Positions 1 to 8,305 are shown, counted from the stretch's first letter. The stretch is DNA of 64,000 nt from Desulfobulbus elongatus DSM 2908 (GCF_000621145.1 NZ_JHZB01000004.1:62001-126000), one strand, 5' to 3'. The notes: generated from the letters alone by a model not told the origin. Made by a program: numbers and translations.

Positions 1-2193
1 CTTGAAGGTCTCCTCGCGCACCAGCTCGATCAGCCGCCGCCAGTCGTCCGCGGTCAGGGTGGTTTCCTGACCGGCGGCCGCGGTCCTTGTCACCGTGAAA
101 ACGGCGGTCAGGTACGGTCTGATGCTCTTGTACAACTCCAGGGCGTGCCGGTATTCGTTGATCAGGGGGATGTTCGGCCCGAGGGTCGTGGTCATGTGCC
201 CCTGTCCCTGCATGACCACTTCGCATTCCATGCAGGCCGGACGCCACGGGCAGGAGCGAAGGGCTCCGACCTTGACACCGCGGCCGGACAACTGGGAGGC
301 CAGGTGTTCGACAAAGGCCCGCTCCTCGAACTGCCGGGCGGAATGGACATCGTGTTCGAGCAGCAGCAGCACCAGTTGTTCGGGGATATTCAGCCGTTCC
401 AGATAAAGCAGAACCTTGTCGAAGGCGGAAAGTCTGCGCAGCACCTGCACCATGTCGGCTTCGGCGATCATCATGCCCTGATCCGTCTGAATGCGCATCA
501 ATTGGCTCGCCTGGGAATAAAGGTAGGTGTTCAGGGCCTCGTCGTTGAGAAAATACTGCTCTTTTTTTCCCTTGCCCAGCCGGTAGAGTGGCGGCTGTCC
601 GATGTAGACATGCCCGTTTTCGATGAGCGGCAGCATCTGCCGATAGAAAAAGGTGAGCAACAGTGTGCGGATATGGGCGCCGTCGACATCGGCATCGGTC
701 ATGATGATGATCTTGTGGTACCGGAGCTTCTCGAGGTCGAATTCCTCGTTGCCGATACCGGTTCCCAGTGAGGCCACCAACTGTTTGATTTCTTCGGAAC
801 TGAGAATTTTGTCGAACCGCGCCTTTTCCACGTTCATGATTTTGCCGCGCAGGGGCAAAATGGCCTGAATCGAGCGGTCGCGGCCCTGCTTGGCCGAGCC
901 GCCTGCCGAATCGCCCTCGACGATGAACAGTTCGCGTTCGGCGGGAACCTTGCTTTGGCACTCGGCGAGCTTGCCCGCCATCAGCACCGACAGGCTACCT
1001 TTCTTGCGCGACAGATCGCGGGCCTTGCGGGCGGCTTCCCGGGCACGTGCCGCCTCCACCGCCTTGCTGAGAATGCCGCGGGCTACTGCCGGATTCTGCT
1101 CCAGGTAGGCCCCTAATCTTTCGTTGCAGATCGATTCGACGATGGACTTGACTTCCGAATTGCCCAGTTTGGTCTTGGTCTGGCCCTCGAACTGGGGATT
1201 GGGCACCCGGACCGAGATGACGCAGGTCAGGCCCTCGCGGACGTCGTCGCCCCCCATCTTCTCCTTGAGATGTTTGGGCACCACATCGTCGCTGGCATAG
1301 CGATTGATGCATTTGGTCAGGGCGGCTCTGAAACCGGCTACATGGGACCCGCCTTCTTTTGTGTTGATATTGTTGACAAAAGAAAAAAGACGTTCGGAAT
1401 AACCGTCGAAATACTGAAAGCAGATGTCGACCTGCACACTGTCCCGTTCTCCGGAAATCAGAATGGGCGCGGGATGGATGCAGGTACGGTTGCGGTTCAA
1501 GTATTCGACATAGGAGACGATGCCGCCGTCAAAGTAAAAATCGTCCTCGGCGCCGTCCCGTTCATCCTTGAGGGTGATGCGGATGTTTTTGTTAAGAAAG
1601 GCCAGCTCCCGCATCCGGTTTTTGACGATTTCATACTGAAATTCTGTTGTTTCTGCAAATATTCCCGGATCGGGCTTGAAGAAGATGGTCGTACCGGTCT
1701 GGCTGCTTTCACCGATGACTTCCAAATCGCTGACCCGGATGCCGTATTCATAGCTTTGCCGGTAGATCTTGCCGTTGCGCTTCACTTCGGCCACGGTGCG
1801 GACGCTCAGGGCGTTGACCACCGAAACGCCGACGCCGTGCAGACCGCCGGAGACCTTGTAGGTGGAATGATCGAACTTGCCACCTGCGTGCAGCGTCGTC
1901 ATCACCAATTCCAGGGCCGACATCTGTTCGGTGGGATGCATATCCACCGGAATACCCCGGCCGTTGTCCTCCACGGTCACGGAATTGTCTTCGTGGATGA
2001 CGATACTGATTGTCGAACAGAAGCCGGCCAAGGCCTCGTCGATGGAATTGTCGACCACCTCGTAGATGAGATGGTGCAATCCTTCCGAGGCGGTATTGCC
2101 GATGTACATGGAGGGTCTTTTGCGGACGGCCTCCAGACCGTCCAGAACCTTTATCTGTTCCGCTCCGTAGGAGTTTTTTGCTTGGTCCTTCAC
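1..2193 (-). CDS. gyrB: DNA gyrase subunit B (3' end outside window)
   Basis: ATPase subunit of type II topoisomerase, which with GyrA introduces negative supercoils. The leftward frame is open from a GTG at 2193-2191 to the left edge, giving 731 codons without a stop. The start follows an AAGAAGGA ribosome binding site. Visible motifs are the N-terminal RKRPSMYIGN segment, the TOPRIM EGDSAGGSA around 895-922 and the metal-binding DADVDGAH around 672-705. Sequence after the TOPRIM motif continues into the long insert found in many Gram-negative GyrB proteins, so roughly 150 residues should lie beyond the edge. It lies 35 bp after dnaN and is probably cotranscribed with it. The recF gene often found between dnaN and gyrB is absent. 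Confidence 0.96.
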   Translation of the reverse strand, partial: MKDQAKNSYGAEQIKVLDGLEAVRKRPSMYIGNTASEGLHHLIYEVVDNSIDEALAGFCSTISIVIHEDNSVTVEDNGRGIPVDMHPTEQMSALELVMTTLHAGGKFDHSTYKVSGGLHGVGVSVVNALSVRTVAEVKRNGKIYRQSYEYGIRVSDLEVIGESSQTGTTIFFKPDPGIFAETTEFQYEIVKNRMRELAFLNKNIRITLKDERDGAEDDFYFDGGIVSYVEYLNRNRTCIHPAPILISGERDSVQVDICFQYFDGYSERLFSFVNNINTKEGGSHVAGFRAALTKCINRYASDDVVPKHLKEKMGGDDVREGLTCVISVRVPNPQFEGQTKTKLGNSEVKSIVESICNERLGAYLEQNPAVARGILSKAVEAARAREAARKARDLSRKKGSLSVLMAGKLAECQSKVPAERELFIVEGDSAGGSAKQGRDRSIQAILPLRGKIMNVEKARFDKILSSEEIKQLVASLGTGIGNEEFDLEKLRYHKIIIMTDADVDGAHIRTLLLTFFYRQMLPLIENGHVYIGQPPLYRLGKGKKEQYFLNDEALNTYLYSQASQLMRIQTDQGMMIAEADMVQVLRRLSAFDKVLLYLERLNIPEQLVLLLLEHDVHSARQFEERAFVEHLASQLSGRGVKVGALRSCPWRPACMECEVVMQGQGHMTTTLGPNIPLINEYRHALELYKSIRPYLTAVFTVTRTAAAGQETTLTADDWRRLIELVREETFK

Positions 2194-2228
2194 TTTGTTC
2201 CTTCTTGCGATTGTAAAAACAAAAGAAA

Positions 2229-3359
2229 TCAGATTTTCATCGGCATGATCACGCTGAGAAAACCGACATCCTCCTCAGAGGTGATCATGCATGGACTTTC
2301 CTGATTATTGATACTTGCGGTGATGGTTGTTCCTTCCATGGCTTGGAGACTTTCTATAAAATATCGACAGTTGAATCCCAGGGAAAGAGGACTTCCGGAA
2401 TAGTCGACGTCAAATTCATCCTTGGCTGAACCAAAATCCGCGTTTTGCGAAGTAAGGATCATCTTGTTTTCCTGAATATCAATTTTTATGGCATGAAAGA
2501 GATCTTCGGTAAACAGATTGATGCGTTTCAATCCCTCAAGAAAACGCAGTCGATCGATATAGATGGAATTATCTTTTGACAACACGTTCAGTAATCCCTG
2601 AAAGTCAGGAAAATCTCCTTCCAGCAGACGAACAATGAGCAGGGAATCGTCGCTTTTCAAAACCGCCTGTTTTTCCTCGATGCCAAAGGAAAATGTTGTC
2701 TTATTGTCGCAAAACTTCCGTATTTCCTGCACGCCCCTTCGCGGAATGAGCGTAAGGGGATTCAGGTGCAGGCCATCGAGGTTATTGTCAATTTCCTTGG
2801 TCATGATGGTCAGGCGATGTCCGTCCGAGGTGATCATTTTCAGGAACAACTGATCGTCCTTCTTCACCTTCTGCAACAGGGCCGCGGTGAGGGTGAACAT
2901 GTTTTCCTTATCCTGGGCGATGGAAAAAATTGTTTTATCGATAAGATCGGCCAGAATTTCGCTCTCGATGCGAATCATGTTCCCTTCATCGTAGGCTGGA
3001 AACTGTGGAAACTCATCAGCCACCATGCCGGCCAATCGGTACAGACTGGAACCGGCGCTTATTTCAACCCAATGATTGTCCAGCTCCTTGAAGCTGATTG
3101 ACGTGGTTCCGGATTCGCGAGCCAGTTCGAATAGCTTTTTCGCCGGCAGGGTCAATATTCCGGTTTCGAAAACCTCGGCCGGTATGGTTTGCTTGAGTCC
3201 GATTTCCAGATCAGTGCCGGTCAGGACGACATGATCGGGCCTGACATCAAGGAGAACGTTGGCTAAAATAGCCAATGTCCCTTTTTTGCTTGTTATATTT
3301 TGTTGAGCGCTGATGGCTCGAAGAAGATCGTCTCTGCTCACATTGAATTGGAAGGCCAT
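2229..3359 (-). CDS. dnaN: DNA polymerase III subunit beta (sliding clamp)
   Basis: Ring-shaped processivity clamp that tethers the replicative polymerase to DNA. The 376-residue product has the usual length and three-domain clamp organisation. It begins MAFQFNVSRDDLLRAI and ends with VIMPMKI, the conserved C-terminal clamp signature. An AAAGGAA ribosome binding site precedes the ATG. It is the first gene of a leftward dnaN-gyrB pair. dnaA, its usual neighbour, is not upstream; instead there is an AT-rich 278-bp gap and a divergent serine hydrolase gene. The segment is visibly less GC-rich than the rest of the window. Confidence 0.97.
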   Translation of the reverse strand: MAFQFNVSRDDLLRAISAQQNITSKKGTLAILANVLLDVRPDHVVLTGTDLEIGLKQTIPAEVFETGILTLPAKKLFELARESGTTSISFKELDNHWVEISAGSSLYRLAGMVADEFPQFPAYDEGNMIRIESEILADLIDKTIFSIAQDKENMFTLTAALLQKVKKDDQLFLKMITSDGHRLTIMTKEIDNNLDGLHLNPLTLIPRRGVQEIRKFCDNKTTFSFGIEEKQAVLKSDDSLLIVRLLEGDFPDFQGLLNVLSKDNSIYIDRLRFLEGLKRINLFTEDLFHAIKIDIQENKMILTSQNADFGSAKDEFDVDYSGSPLSLGFNCRYFIESLQAMEGTTITASINNQESPCMITSEEDVGFLSVIMPMKI

Positions 3360-3637
3360 AAGACTATTCCTTTTATAGATATTTTGTTGTTGGTGTTATG
3401 GGTGTGGGATTGTTGAATAACAAAATAACTATTCGTTTTTTTATATATTTTATTGTTGGTACTCGTGTGGTTTCTCAACTCGTTCGTTGCTGAGAAGCGG
3501 TCGGGAAGGACGAATCGAATTTTTCAACTCGATCCTGAACATATTTTTAACAATTTTATTAACACGTTGAGCAGCCAATCTACTCGAAAACACCCCAAAT
3601 ATCAAACAAATAATAGCGAATCACGTCTGATGAAACG
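3360..3637. other. AT-rich divergent intergenic region upstream of dnaN
   Basis: This 278-bp gap separates dnaN (leftward) from the serine hydrolase gene (rightward) and is the most AT-rich non-coding segment of this end of the window. It must hold the dnaN promoter. One DnaA-box-like 9-mer with a single mismatch (TTATTAACA, about 3557-3565) and one with two mismatches (reverse strand, near 3413-3421) are visible. There is no cluster of perfect TTATNCACA boxes, so I do not call an origin. Confidence 0.5.
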
Positions 3638-4750
3638 ATGAAAAATCAATTAAATATTGCCCTCAAGGCAGCCTCTGAACGAGGATTGGCGGAGGGGGTC
3701 TGTTCCGGGATCTCGGCTGCGGTCAGCGTGGTGAAAAAGAAGGTAAGATATCGAGGTTTTTTCGGTGGCGGGATAACCAGATCCGATCATGCCATCAGGA
3801 AGGTAAACGAAACCACCTTGTTCGATCTGGCGTCGCTGACCAAGCCGCTTTGCACCACACTCAGCATTCTTGCACTCATTGATGCCGGGCGCCTGGCCTG
3901 GAGCGATCCCTGTCTTTCCCTGTTCGACCCCGCTCTTCCCGCTGAGAAGGCCGGGATAACCATCCGAGATATCCTTCGGCATGCGTCAGGGCTGCCGGCC
4001 TATCATCCTTATTTTCTAGAGTTTGCGCCGCACGCCACCCGGAACAATATTCCCGGTCTTCTGGACAAAATCCTTGCCGAACCGCTGGCGTATCCGCCAG
4101 GGTCCACCAGCCTGTACAGCGATCTCGGCTTCATTCTTTTGGGACGGCTCGTTGAACTGAAAACCGGGCACTCGCTCGACCGGTTTTTCTGTCGGAATAT
4201 AACCGAACCATTGGCATTGGACCGGCGGCTCCTCTTTTTGCCGGTTGGCACGGTAGGAGAGCATGAACGGGAGGCGATGGCCGCCACAGAAGCGTGCCCG
4301 TGGCGGCACAAACTGCTGCAAGGCGAGGTGCACGACGAGCATTGCTGGCTCATGGGCGGCGTGGCCGGCCATGCCGGCCTGTTCGGCACGGCGGCAAGCG
4401 TGTTGCGCGTGTGCGAGAGTTTGCTGGATTGCTGGCTGGAGAAGGGACGCCATCCTGCCTTTTCCAACGATCTTCTGCGGTTTGCCTTCGAGTGGCGCAG
4501 CAACTCGGGCCAGTGGTCGCTTGGCTTTGATCGACCAACGCCTGGTCAATCAAGCAGCGGCCGGTATTTTTCACCCCGCAGCGTGGGTCATTTGGGCTTC
4601 ACCGGCACCTCGTTTTGGATGGATCCGGAACGGGAATTGATCGTGGTGCTCCTGACCAACAGGGTTCATCCGTCGAGGGAGAATGTAAAGATTCGGCAAT
4701 TCCGGCCCTTCTTTCACGACTATCTTCTGGAAAAAAGCGGAATTGCATAG
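3638..4750 (+). CDS. Serine hydrolase, beta-lactamase/class C family
   Basis: A serine hydrolase of the beta-lactamase/DD-peptidase fold; members include esterases, DD-carboxypeptidases and D-amino acid amidases, so the substrate cannot be named. The 370-residue protein carries the nucleophile motif S66-L-T-K69, a YSD triad around residue 160 in place of the usual YxN, and HLGFTG near the C-terminus as the third active-site element. The central PGSTSLYSDLGFILLG segment is typical of this group. No signal peptide is evident, suggesting a cytoplasmic enzyme. It is a single-gene unit, divergent from dnaN and convergent with the sulfur-relay operon. The ribosome binding site is weak. Confidence 0.85.
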   Translation: MKNQLNIALKAASERGLAEGVCSGISAAVSVVKKKVRYRGFFGGGITRSDHAIRKVNETTLFDLASLTKPLCTTLSILALIDAGRLAWSDPCLSLFDPALPAEKAGITIRDILRHASGLPAYHPYFLEFAPHATRNNIPGLLDKILAEPLAYPPGSTSLYSDLGFILLGRLVELKTGHSLDRFFCRNITEPLALDRRLLFLPVGTVGEHEREAMAATEACPWRHKLLQGEVHDEHCWLMGGVAGHAGLFGTAASVLRVCESLLDCWLEKGRHPAFSNDLLRFAFEWRSNSGQWSLGFDRPTPGQSSSGRYFSPRSVGHLGFTGTSFWMDPERELIVVLLTNRVHPSRENVKIRQFRPFFHDYLLEKSGIA

Positions 4751-4765
4751 CCACAACAAGCGGCG

Positions 4766-4800
4766 CAAAAAAACCCCTGCCATTCATGCAATGGCAGGGG
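4766..4800 (-). terminator. Intrinsic terminator of the tusA-dsrE operon
   Basis: A perfect 11-bp stem (CCCCTGCCATT with its complement, 4774-4784 and 4790-4800) with a 5-nt loop is followed, read leftward, by seven U residues (4766-4773). The U-tract lies on the leftward side, so it serves the minus-strand operon. It also sits just after the rightward serine hydrolase gene. Confidence 0.85.
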
Positions 4801-4827
4801 TACGATCCTTAGCGGCGGTTTTTGATA

Positions 4828-5001
4828 TCACCACCAGCAAACGGTTTTGTCGTTGGCAAAAATTTTCTGGACCAGAATGTCGTAGTTCGGCTCACCGATA
4901 TACAACTTGAATTCGTCGGCATCACGATCGCGATTGAGAATCTCAACCAATTTTTTGACATCCTCGGTGGGTTCGGATTTGTAGACTTGCAATATTTTCA
5001 T
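4828..5001 (-). CDS. 57-residue protein of the sulfur-relay cassette, function unknown
   Basis: A short leftward gene beginning ATG at 5001 with GGAGTG as a ribosome binding site, encoding 57 residues. It starts MKILQVYKSEPTEDVKKLVE and ends with the unusual tripeptide Cys-Trp-Trp before TGA. It is the last gene of the tusA-dsrE-dsrE operon, 27 bp after the previous stop, and precedes the operon terminator. The size, the single C-terminal cysteine and the position recall the small DsrH/TusB partners of DsrE-type proteins, but I see no convincing sequence match. A role as a sulfur-carrier or adaptor subunit is inference from context only. Confidence 0.72.
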   Translation of the reverse strand: MKILQVYKSEPTEDVKKLVEILNRDRDADEFKLYIGEPNYDILVQKIFANDKTVCWW

Positions 5002-5028
5002 GGCGTCATCACTCCAGAGTGTTCGCTG

Positions 5029-5376
5029 TTATTCGCTACAAGCCGCCGGCGGCTCATGGGATTGCTTGGGAAGACCATACGGAATGATGAAATCGGCCTC
5101 TCGCATTTGCTCGCCCAATTCTTCCAGGGAGATGTTGGCGATTTCTGTTCCCTCGGGCAGATCGGTGGGCGCTTCGGCGCCGCAGCTGAACACTTGGCCC
5201 TCCATATCGGCAATCCAGGCGATGTTTTCCGACATGTAGTTGGAAAAACGAGGAAACTCGCCATTCATGATCACGGGATAGGCGTAGTGATTTTCCACGG
5301 CAAGACCCAGGCCCGAACGAATACCGTCATTGTAAACACGGTTGGCGATCAGGATGTACACTTTCAATGATTCCAT
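5029..5376 (-). CDS. DsrE family protein
   Basis: Small cytoplasmic alpha/beta protein of the DsrE/TusD superfamily, whose members bind or pass sulfane sulfur on cysteines. The 115-residue product opens MESLKVYILIANRVYNDGIR, the first beta-strand and P-loop-like turn of the fold. It has two cysteines, one in a VFSCGAEA turn near residue 64 and one near the C-terminus in PAACSE. The C-terminal cysteine is where a mobile sulfur-accepting residue sits in DsrC-like and TusE-like partners, but this protein is not DsrC. It lies 12 bp after the other dsrE gene. Its precise sulfur substrate is unknown. Confidence 0.8.
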   Translation of the reverse strand: MESLKVYILIANRVYNDGIRSGLGLAVENHYAYPVIMNGEFPRFSNYMSENIAWIADMEGQVFSCGAEAPTDLPEGTEIANISLEELGEQMREADFIIPYGLPKQSHEPPAACSE

Positions 5377-5388
5377 TTCCGCATCTCC

Positions 5389-5721
5389 TTACATGACGAT
5401 ATATTTGGCACATTCGTCGAGAATGGCGCCATGGAAAGCCTGGGTCCGCATCTGCTTGTCGATCAGACCGCGGGGAACATCGTTGACGTTGTCAAATCCT
5501 TCACAGATGTAACTGTCGGCGCAAATGGCGATGTCTTCGACGGCGCACAGTTGGGTCAATTCGTAGAATTGAGGATTTTTCGTCAGATGGATGGACTTGA
5601 AGGTAAAGAAAACCATAACCTTCTTGCCGGCGCGCACCGCAGCCTTGGCGATGCCCAGGATGTGGCGCATGTGTTGCGGAGAGGTAACGAAAATCCCAAG
5701 TTTATTCGGATCGGCAGCCAT
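5389..5721 (-). CDS. DsrE family (peroxiredoxin-like) protein
   Basis: A 110-residue DsrE-fold protein beginning MAADPNKLGIFVTSPQHMRH, with the AAVRAGKKVMVFFTFKSI strand-helix-strand typical of the DsrE/peroxiredoxin-like group. Four cysteines lie in the second half: three in the LCAVEDIAICADSYICEG segment and one in DECAKY. Such proteins are thought to accept sulfane sulfur from TusA. The gene is second in the leftward operon, 41 bp after tusA, and has a GGAGGAAAAAGC-type ribosome binding site. The two DsrE proteins of the operon are not close copies and may form a heteromeric complex, which is inference. Confidence 0.82.
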   Translation of the reverse strand: MAADPNKLGIFVTSPQHMRHILGIAKAAVRAGKKVMVFFTFKSIHLTKNPQFYELTQLCAVEDIAICADSYICEGFDNVNDVPRGLIDKQMRTQAFHGAILDECAKYIVM

Positions 5722-5762
5722 TGGCTTTTTCCTCCTTCAAAAGGATTGTGGAGATGGAACCA

Positions 5763-6020
5763 TCATCCTTTTTTGATAAAAAAGCTCATGTAGCCAGCCT
5801 CTTCCTTCTCGCCAAGATACTCGTGGCCGGCGCGATCGCACCAGCCGGGGATATCGTTGCGGGAGCCCGGATCGGTTCCCTGGATGTGCAGAATCTCACC
5901 GGACTTGATTTTACCGATCTCCTTCTTGGTCCGCAGCAGCGGCATGGGGCAGCTCAATCCCCGTGCGTCCAAAACCAAAGCGACAGCCAGACCTTCAGGT
6001 GCTACTTTTACGTCACTCAT
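5763..6020 (-). CDS. tusA: TusA/SirA family sulfur carrier protein
   Basis: Sulfurtransferase of the TusA family, which carries a persulfide on a conserved cysteine to downstream acceptors. The 85-residue protein has the signature LDARGLSCPMPLL, whose CP cysteine is the sulfur-carrying residue, followed by the KKEIGKIKSGE helix. A strong AAGGAG precedes the ATG. It is the first gene of the leftward operon with two DsrE genes and a 57-codon gene. Across a 313-bp gap it faces a YeeE-type transporter, a pairing widespread in sulfur-metabolising anaerobes. Thiosulfate or sulfane-sulfur delivery is the likely role; a tRNA-thiolation role is less likely because the other Tus partners are missing. 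Confidence 0.9.
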   Translation of the reverse strand: MSDVKVAPEGLAVALVLDARGLSCPMPLLRTKKEIGKIKSGEILHIQGTDPGSRNDIPGWCDRAGHEYLGEKEEAGYMSFFIKKG

Positions 6021-6083
6021 CGTGTTCTCCTTAAGAAAATACTTTTTGGCAAGACCGTTTTTACATGAAAAAAGACGATTTAG

Positions 6084-6110
6084 ATTATAGATAAAAAATT
6101 AGGTTGTCAA
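6084..6110 (-). promoter_or_regulatory. Candidate sigma-70 promoter for tusA operon
   Basis: Read leftward, a perfect TTGACA (6110-6105) and a perfect TATAAT (6089-6084) are separated by 15 bp, shorter than the optimal 17. The start would fall about 55 bp before the tusA ATG. With the opposing promoter at 6217-6245 it accounts for the 313-bp divergent gap 6021-6333; I see no other gene there. Confidence 0.6.
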
Positions 6111-6216
6111 GATAGAAACACCGGGCGGAAGGGCTGTTTCCGGACAAAAGGAAAAAGGGACGAACAGAGCGAAAGAGCAGGGAAAGGGAAGCTTGTCCAT
6201 TCCAGGAGGCCTTGTG

Positions 6217-6245
6217 TTGACAAATGCAAAGGGCAACGGTATTTT
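6217..6245 (+). promoter_or_regulatory. Candidate sigma-70 promoter for the YeeE transporter gene
   Basis: A perfect TTGACA (6217-6222), 17-bp spacer and TATTTT (6240-6245) lie about 90 bp upstream of the transporter ATG, leaving a leader of roughly 80 nt. It points away from the tusA promoter in the same gap, so the two units may be co-regulated. Confidence 0.65.
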
Positions 6246-6333
6246 TGCCGATTTGAAGCAAAGTTAGTCTGTTTGACCGTTATGTGCATGGGCGCTGTTA
6301 TCATTTCAGGGAAAAGGAGGCTGTTGAGAAGAG

Positions 6334-7602
6334 ATGGAAGATCTTAAGGTTTTATGGCAAAAAATTAAACACTTATACAAAGTGCTCTGTCAGGAGGAAT
6401 GGAATGCGACACTGACCGGCATTATCGTCGCCCTGCTCAGCATTCTGATTATGGCGTGGTGGCGGCCCTGGGGCGCGGTCGGGGCGATCCGCAACTGGGG
6501 CGACTGGATGCTGTGGTCCGCCGGCATCTTCAACGGCGATCTGGCGGAGTTGGTCGGTTTTGTCAATGAGGACGGCGACGCGATCCTGACCAAGTCGATG
6601 CTGTTCAATACCGGCTCGGTCATCGGTTTGGGATTCATTGGCGGCGCTTTCATTTCCGCCTGTCTCGGCGGCCAGTTCGCCTTCCGTTTTCCCCCGATCC
6701 GGGAGTATGTCAAGGCCATTATCGCCGGTATCCTGATGGGAGTCGGCTCGGCCCTGGCCGGTGGCTGCAATGTCGGCGGCATGTACAACGCCATCGGCAA
6801 TCTCGCCGCCAACGGGTTCGCCATGTGGGTTGGTCTGGTCCCGGGCGTTTTGTTCGGTTTGTGGCTGCTGTACAAGGAGATGGAGCATATCAGCTGGGGC
6901 AGCGGCGGTTCCTGGACCCTGGAAATCCCCTACCCCATTCAATTGATTTTTGGTTTCGCCGGCGTGGTCGCTGTTTTCTGGTGCGCCAATTATTATGCCA
7001 ATTTCGATGGAGATAATTTCGTCGAATACATCACCTCGCTGTCCGGTATCCTGCTGATCGCCGTCGGCCTCGGCTACACCATGCAGCGGGGCCGCTGGTG
7101 CATGATCCAGGGCTTTCGCGAACCGCACATGACCGGTGACTGCAAGATGGCCAAATCGGTGGCGCTGTCGATCGTCATCGTCGCCGTCGGCGCTGCGGTG
7201 CTCAAATACGGAGTGGCGACCCGGTTGGGCGGCGACCCGGTTCTCGACCCTATGAACTATGTCCGCGGTACCTTCGGCTGGGGCGGCCTGGTCGGCGGTT
7301 TCATCTTCGGTCTTGGCGCCATGCTGGCCGGCGGTTGCGGTTCGGGTGCCCTTTGGCGCGTCGGCGAGGGCCAGATCAAGCTCTGGGTGACCGTGCCCTT
7401 TTTCTCCCTCAGCAACTCGCTGATGGTGGCCTGGTTTTCAGCCTACGACTTCGAAGGAAAAGGCTATCTGGGCAAATATGTCTATCTGCCCGATGTCATG
7501 GGCTACGGCTACACCATGGCCCTGATCGTCGGATTCTGCACCCTCTGGTACTTGGTGGTGACCTGGAACGAAGACACCAACAAGTTGTTGTTGCCGATGT
7601 GA
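6334..7602 (+). CDS. YeeE/YedE family sulfur (thiosulfate-type) transporter
   Basis: Polytopic inner-membrane protein of 422 residues with two YeeE/YedE repeats. This family takes up thiosulfate or related sulfur species through conserved cysteines lining the channel. Here they occur in SALAGGCNVGGMYNA near residue 145, RWCMIQGF near 256 and MLAGGCGSGALWRVGEG near 335. Hydrophobic segments alternate with glycine-rich loops throughout. A strong AAAAGGAGG lies upstream of the ATG. The gene is divergent from tusA-dsrE-dsrE and ends in a strong terminator, so it forms its own transcript. Coupling of import to the cytoplasmic TusA/DsrE relay is the natural reading, but the substrate is inferred. 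Confidence 0.88.
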   Translation: MEDLKVLWQKIKHLYKVLCQEEWNATLTGIIVALLSILIMAWWRPWGAVGAIRNWGDWMLWSAGIFNGDLAELVGFVNEDGDAILTKSMLFNTGSVIGLGFIGGAFISACLGGQFAFRFPPIREYVKAIIAGILMGVGSALAGGCNVGGMYNAIGNLAANGFAMWVGLVPGVLFGLWLLYKEMEHISWGSGGSWTLEIPYPIQLIFGFAGVVAVFWCANYYANFDGDNFVEYITSLSGILLIAVGLGYTMQRGRWCMIQGFREPHMTGDCKMAKSVALSIVIVAVGAAVLKYGVATRLGGDPVLDPMNYVRGTFGWGGLVGGFIFGLGAMLAGGCGSGALWRVGEGQIKLWVTVPFFSLSNSLMVAWFSAYDFEGKGYLGKYVYLPDVMGYGYTMALIVGFCTLWYLVVTWNEDTNKLLLPM

Positions 7603-7622
7603 TCGCCGGTTCGGTCACATGC

Positions 7623-7655
7623 AAGGGCGGCATTCGCAAGATGCCGCCCTTTTTT
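7623..7655 (+). terminator. Intrinsic terminator of the YeeE transporter gene
   Basis: An 11-bp stem (AAGGGCGGCAT with its complement, 7623-7633 and 7641-7651) with a 7-nt loop runs into a T-tract at 7650-7655. It lies 20 bp after the transporter stop and ends 27 bp before the fau start, which argues against any fau start upstream of 7682. Confidence 0.88.
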
Positions 7656-7681
7656 ATTCCCCTTGGGCGCCGGAGCCAGCC

Positions 7682-8305
7682 ATGATCGACGGTTCTTTCC
7701 GTGAACGCAGCCGGCTGCGCCAAGCGATGGTGGCGCAGCGCGATCGCCTGTCCGCAGAGGAACGCTTGGCCAAAAGTGAACGGATTGCCGCTGTCCTGAT
7801 GACCCACCCGCTGTTTTCGCAAAAAAAACTGGTGTTCATTTACTGCCATTTCCGGAGCGAGGTGCAGACCGCCCGTGTGATCGACGAGTGTCTCGAGCGG
7901 GGAAAAACAGTCTGCGTTCCCATGAGCTTGCCGGAACAGGCGCAGATGGCGGCCGTGGCCATCATCGATCCGCTCTGCGATCTCGCGCCGGGCTACATGG
8001 GCATTCCGGAGCCCCTGCCCCTCTTGACCCAGACCCGGCGGGTGGAGCCGGCGGCGATCGAGGTGGCGGTGATTCCCGGCACGGTCTTCGACCGCAGCGG
8101 TCATCGTCTCGGTTACGGCCTGGGGTTCTATGACCGGTTTCTTGTCCGTGCCCCCACGGCCATCCGGATCGGATTGTCCTTTGCCTGCCAGATGGTGGAG
8201 CGCCTGCCGGCGCAACCACACGATATTCCCATGGACATGATCGTCACCGAGGAGGAGGTGATGGTGTGGCCGGGAAGGCTGCGCGCACGGGTCCTCGGTT
8301 TATAG
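7682..8305 (+). CDS. fau: 5-formyltetrahydrofolate cyclo-ligase
   Basis: ATP-dependent conversion of 5-formyl-THF to 5,10-methenyl-THF, a folate salvage step. The 207-residue product has the family layout: a basic N-terminal helix (RLRQAMVAQRDRLSAEER), a central strand IEVAVIPGTVFDRSG and the signature HRLGYGLGFYDRFL, which corresponds to the conserved RLGxGxGxYDR substrate loop. ATG 7682 was chosen because it follows a GGAG at suitable spacing; an earlier in-frame start would lie inside the terminator of the preceding gene. It appears monocistronic, with a 310-bp gap downstream. Confidence 0.93.
   Translation: MIDGSFRERSRLRQAMVAQRDRLSAEERLAKSERIAAVLMTHPLFSQKKLVFIYCHFRSEVQTARVIDECLERGKTVCVPMSLPEQAQMAAVAIIDPLCDLAPGYMGIPEPLPLLTQTRRVEPAAIEVAVIPGTVFDRSGHRLGYGLGFYDRFLVRAPTAIRIGLSFACQMVERLPAQPHDIPMDMIVTEEEVMVWPGRLRARVLGL

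Noticed and set aside
3360-3637. Replication origin (oriC) upstream of dnaN
   Set aside because: AT-rich, but only degenerate DnaA-box-like 9-mers were found and no cluster; not enough to call an origin.
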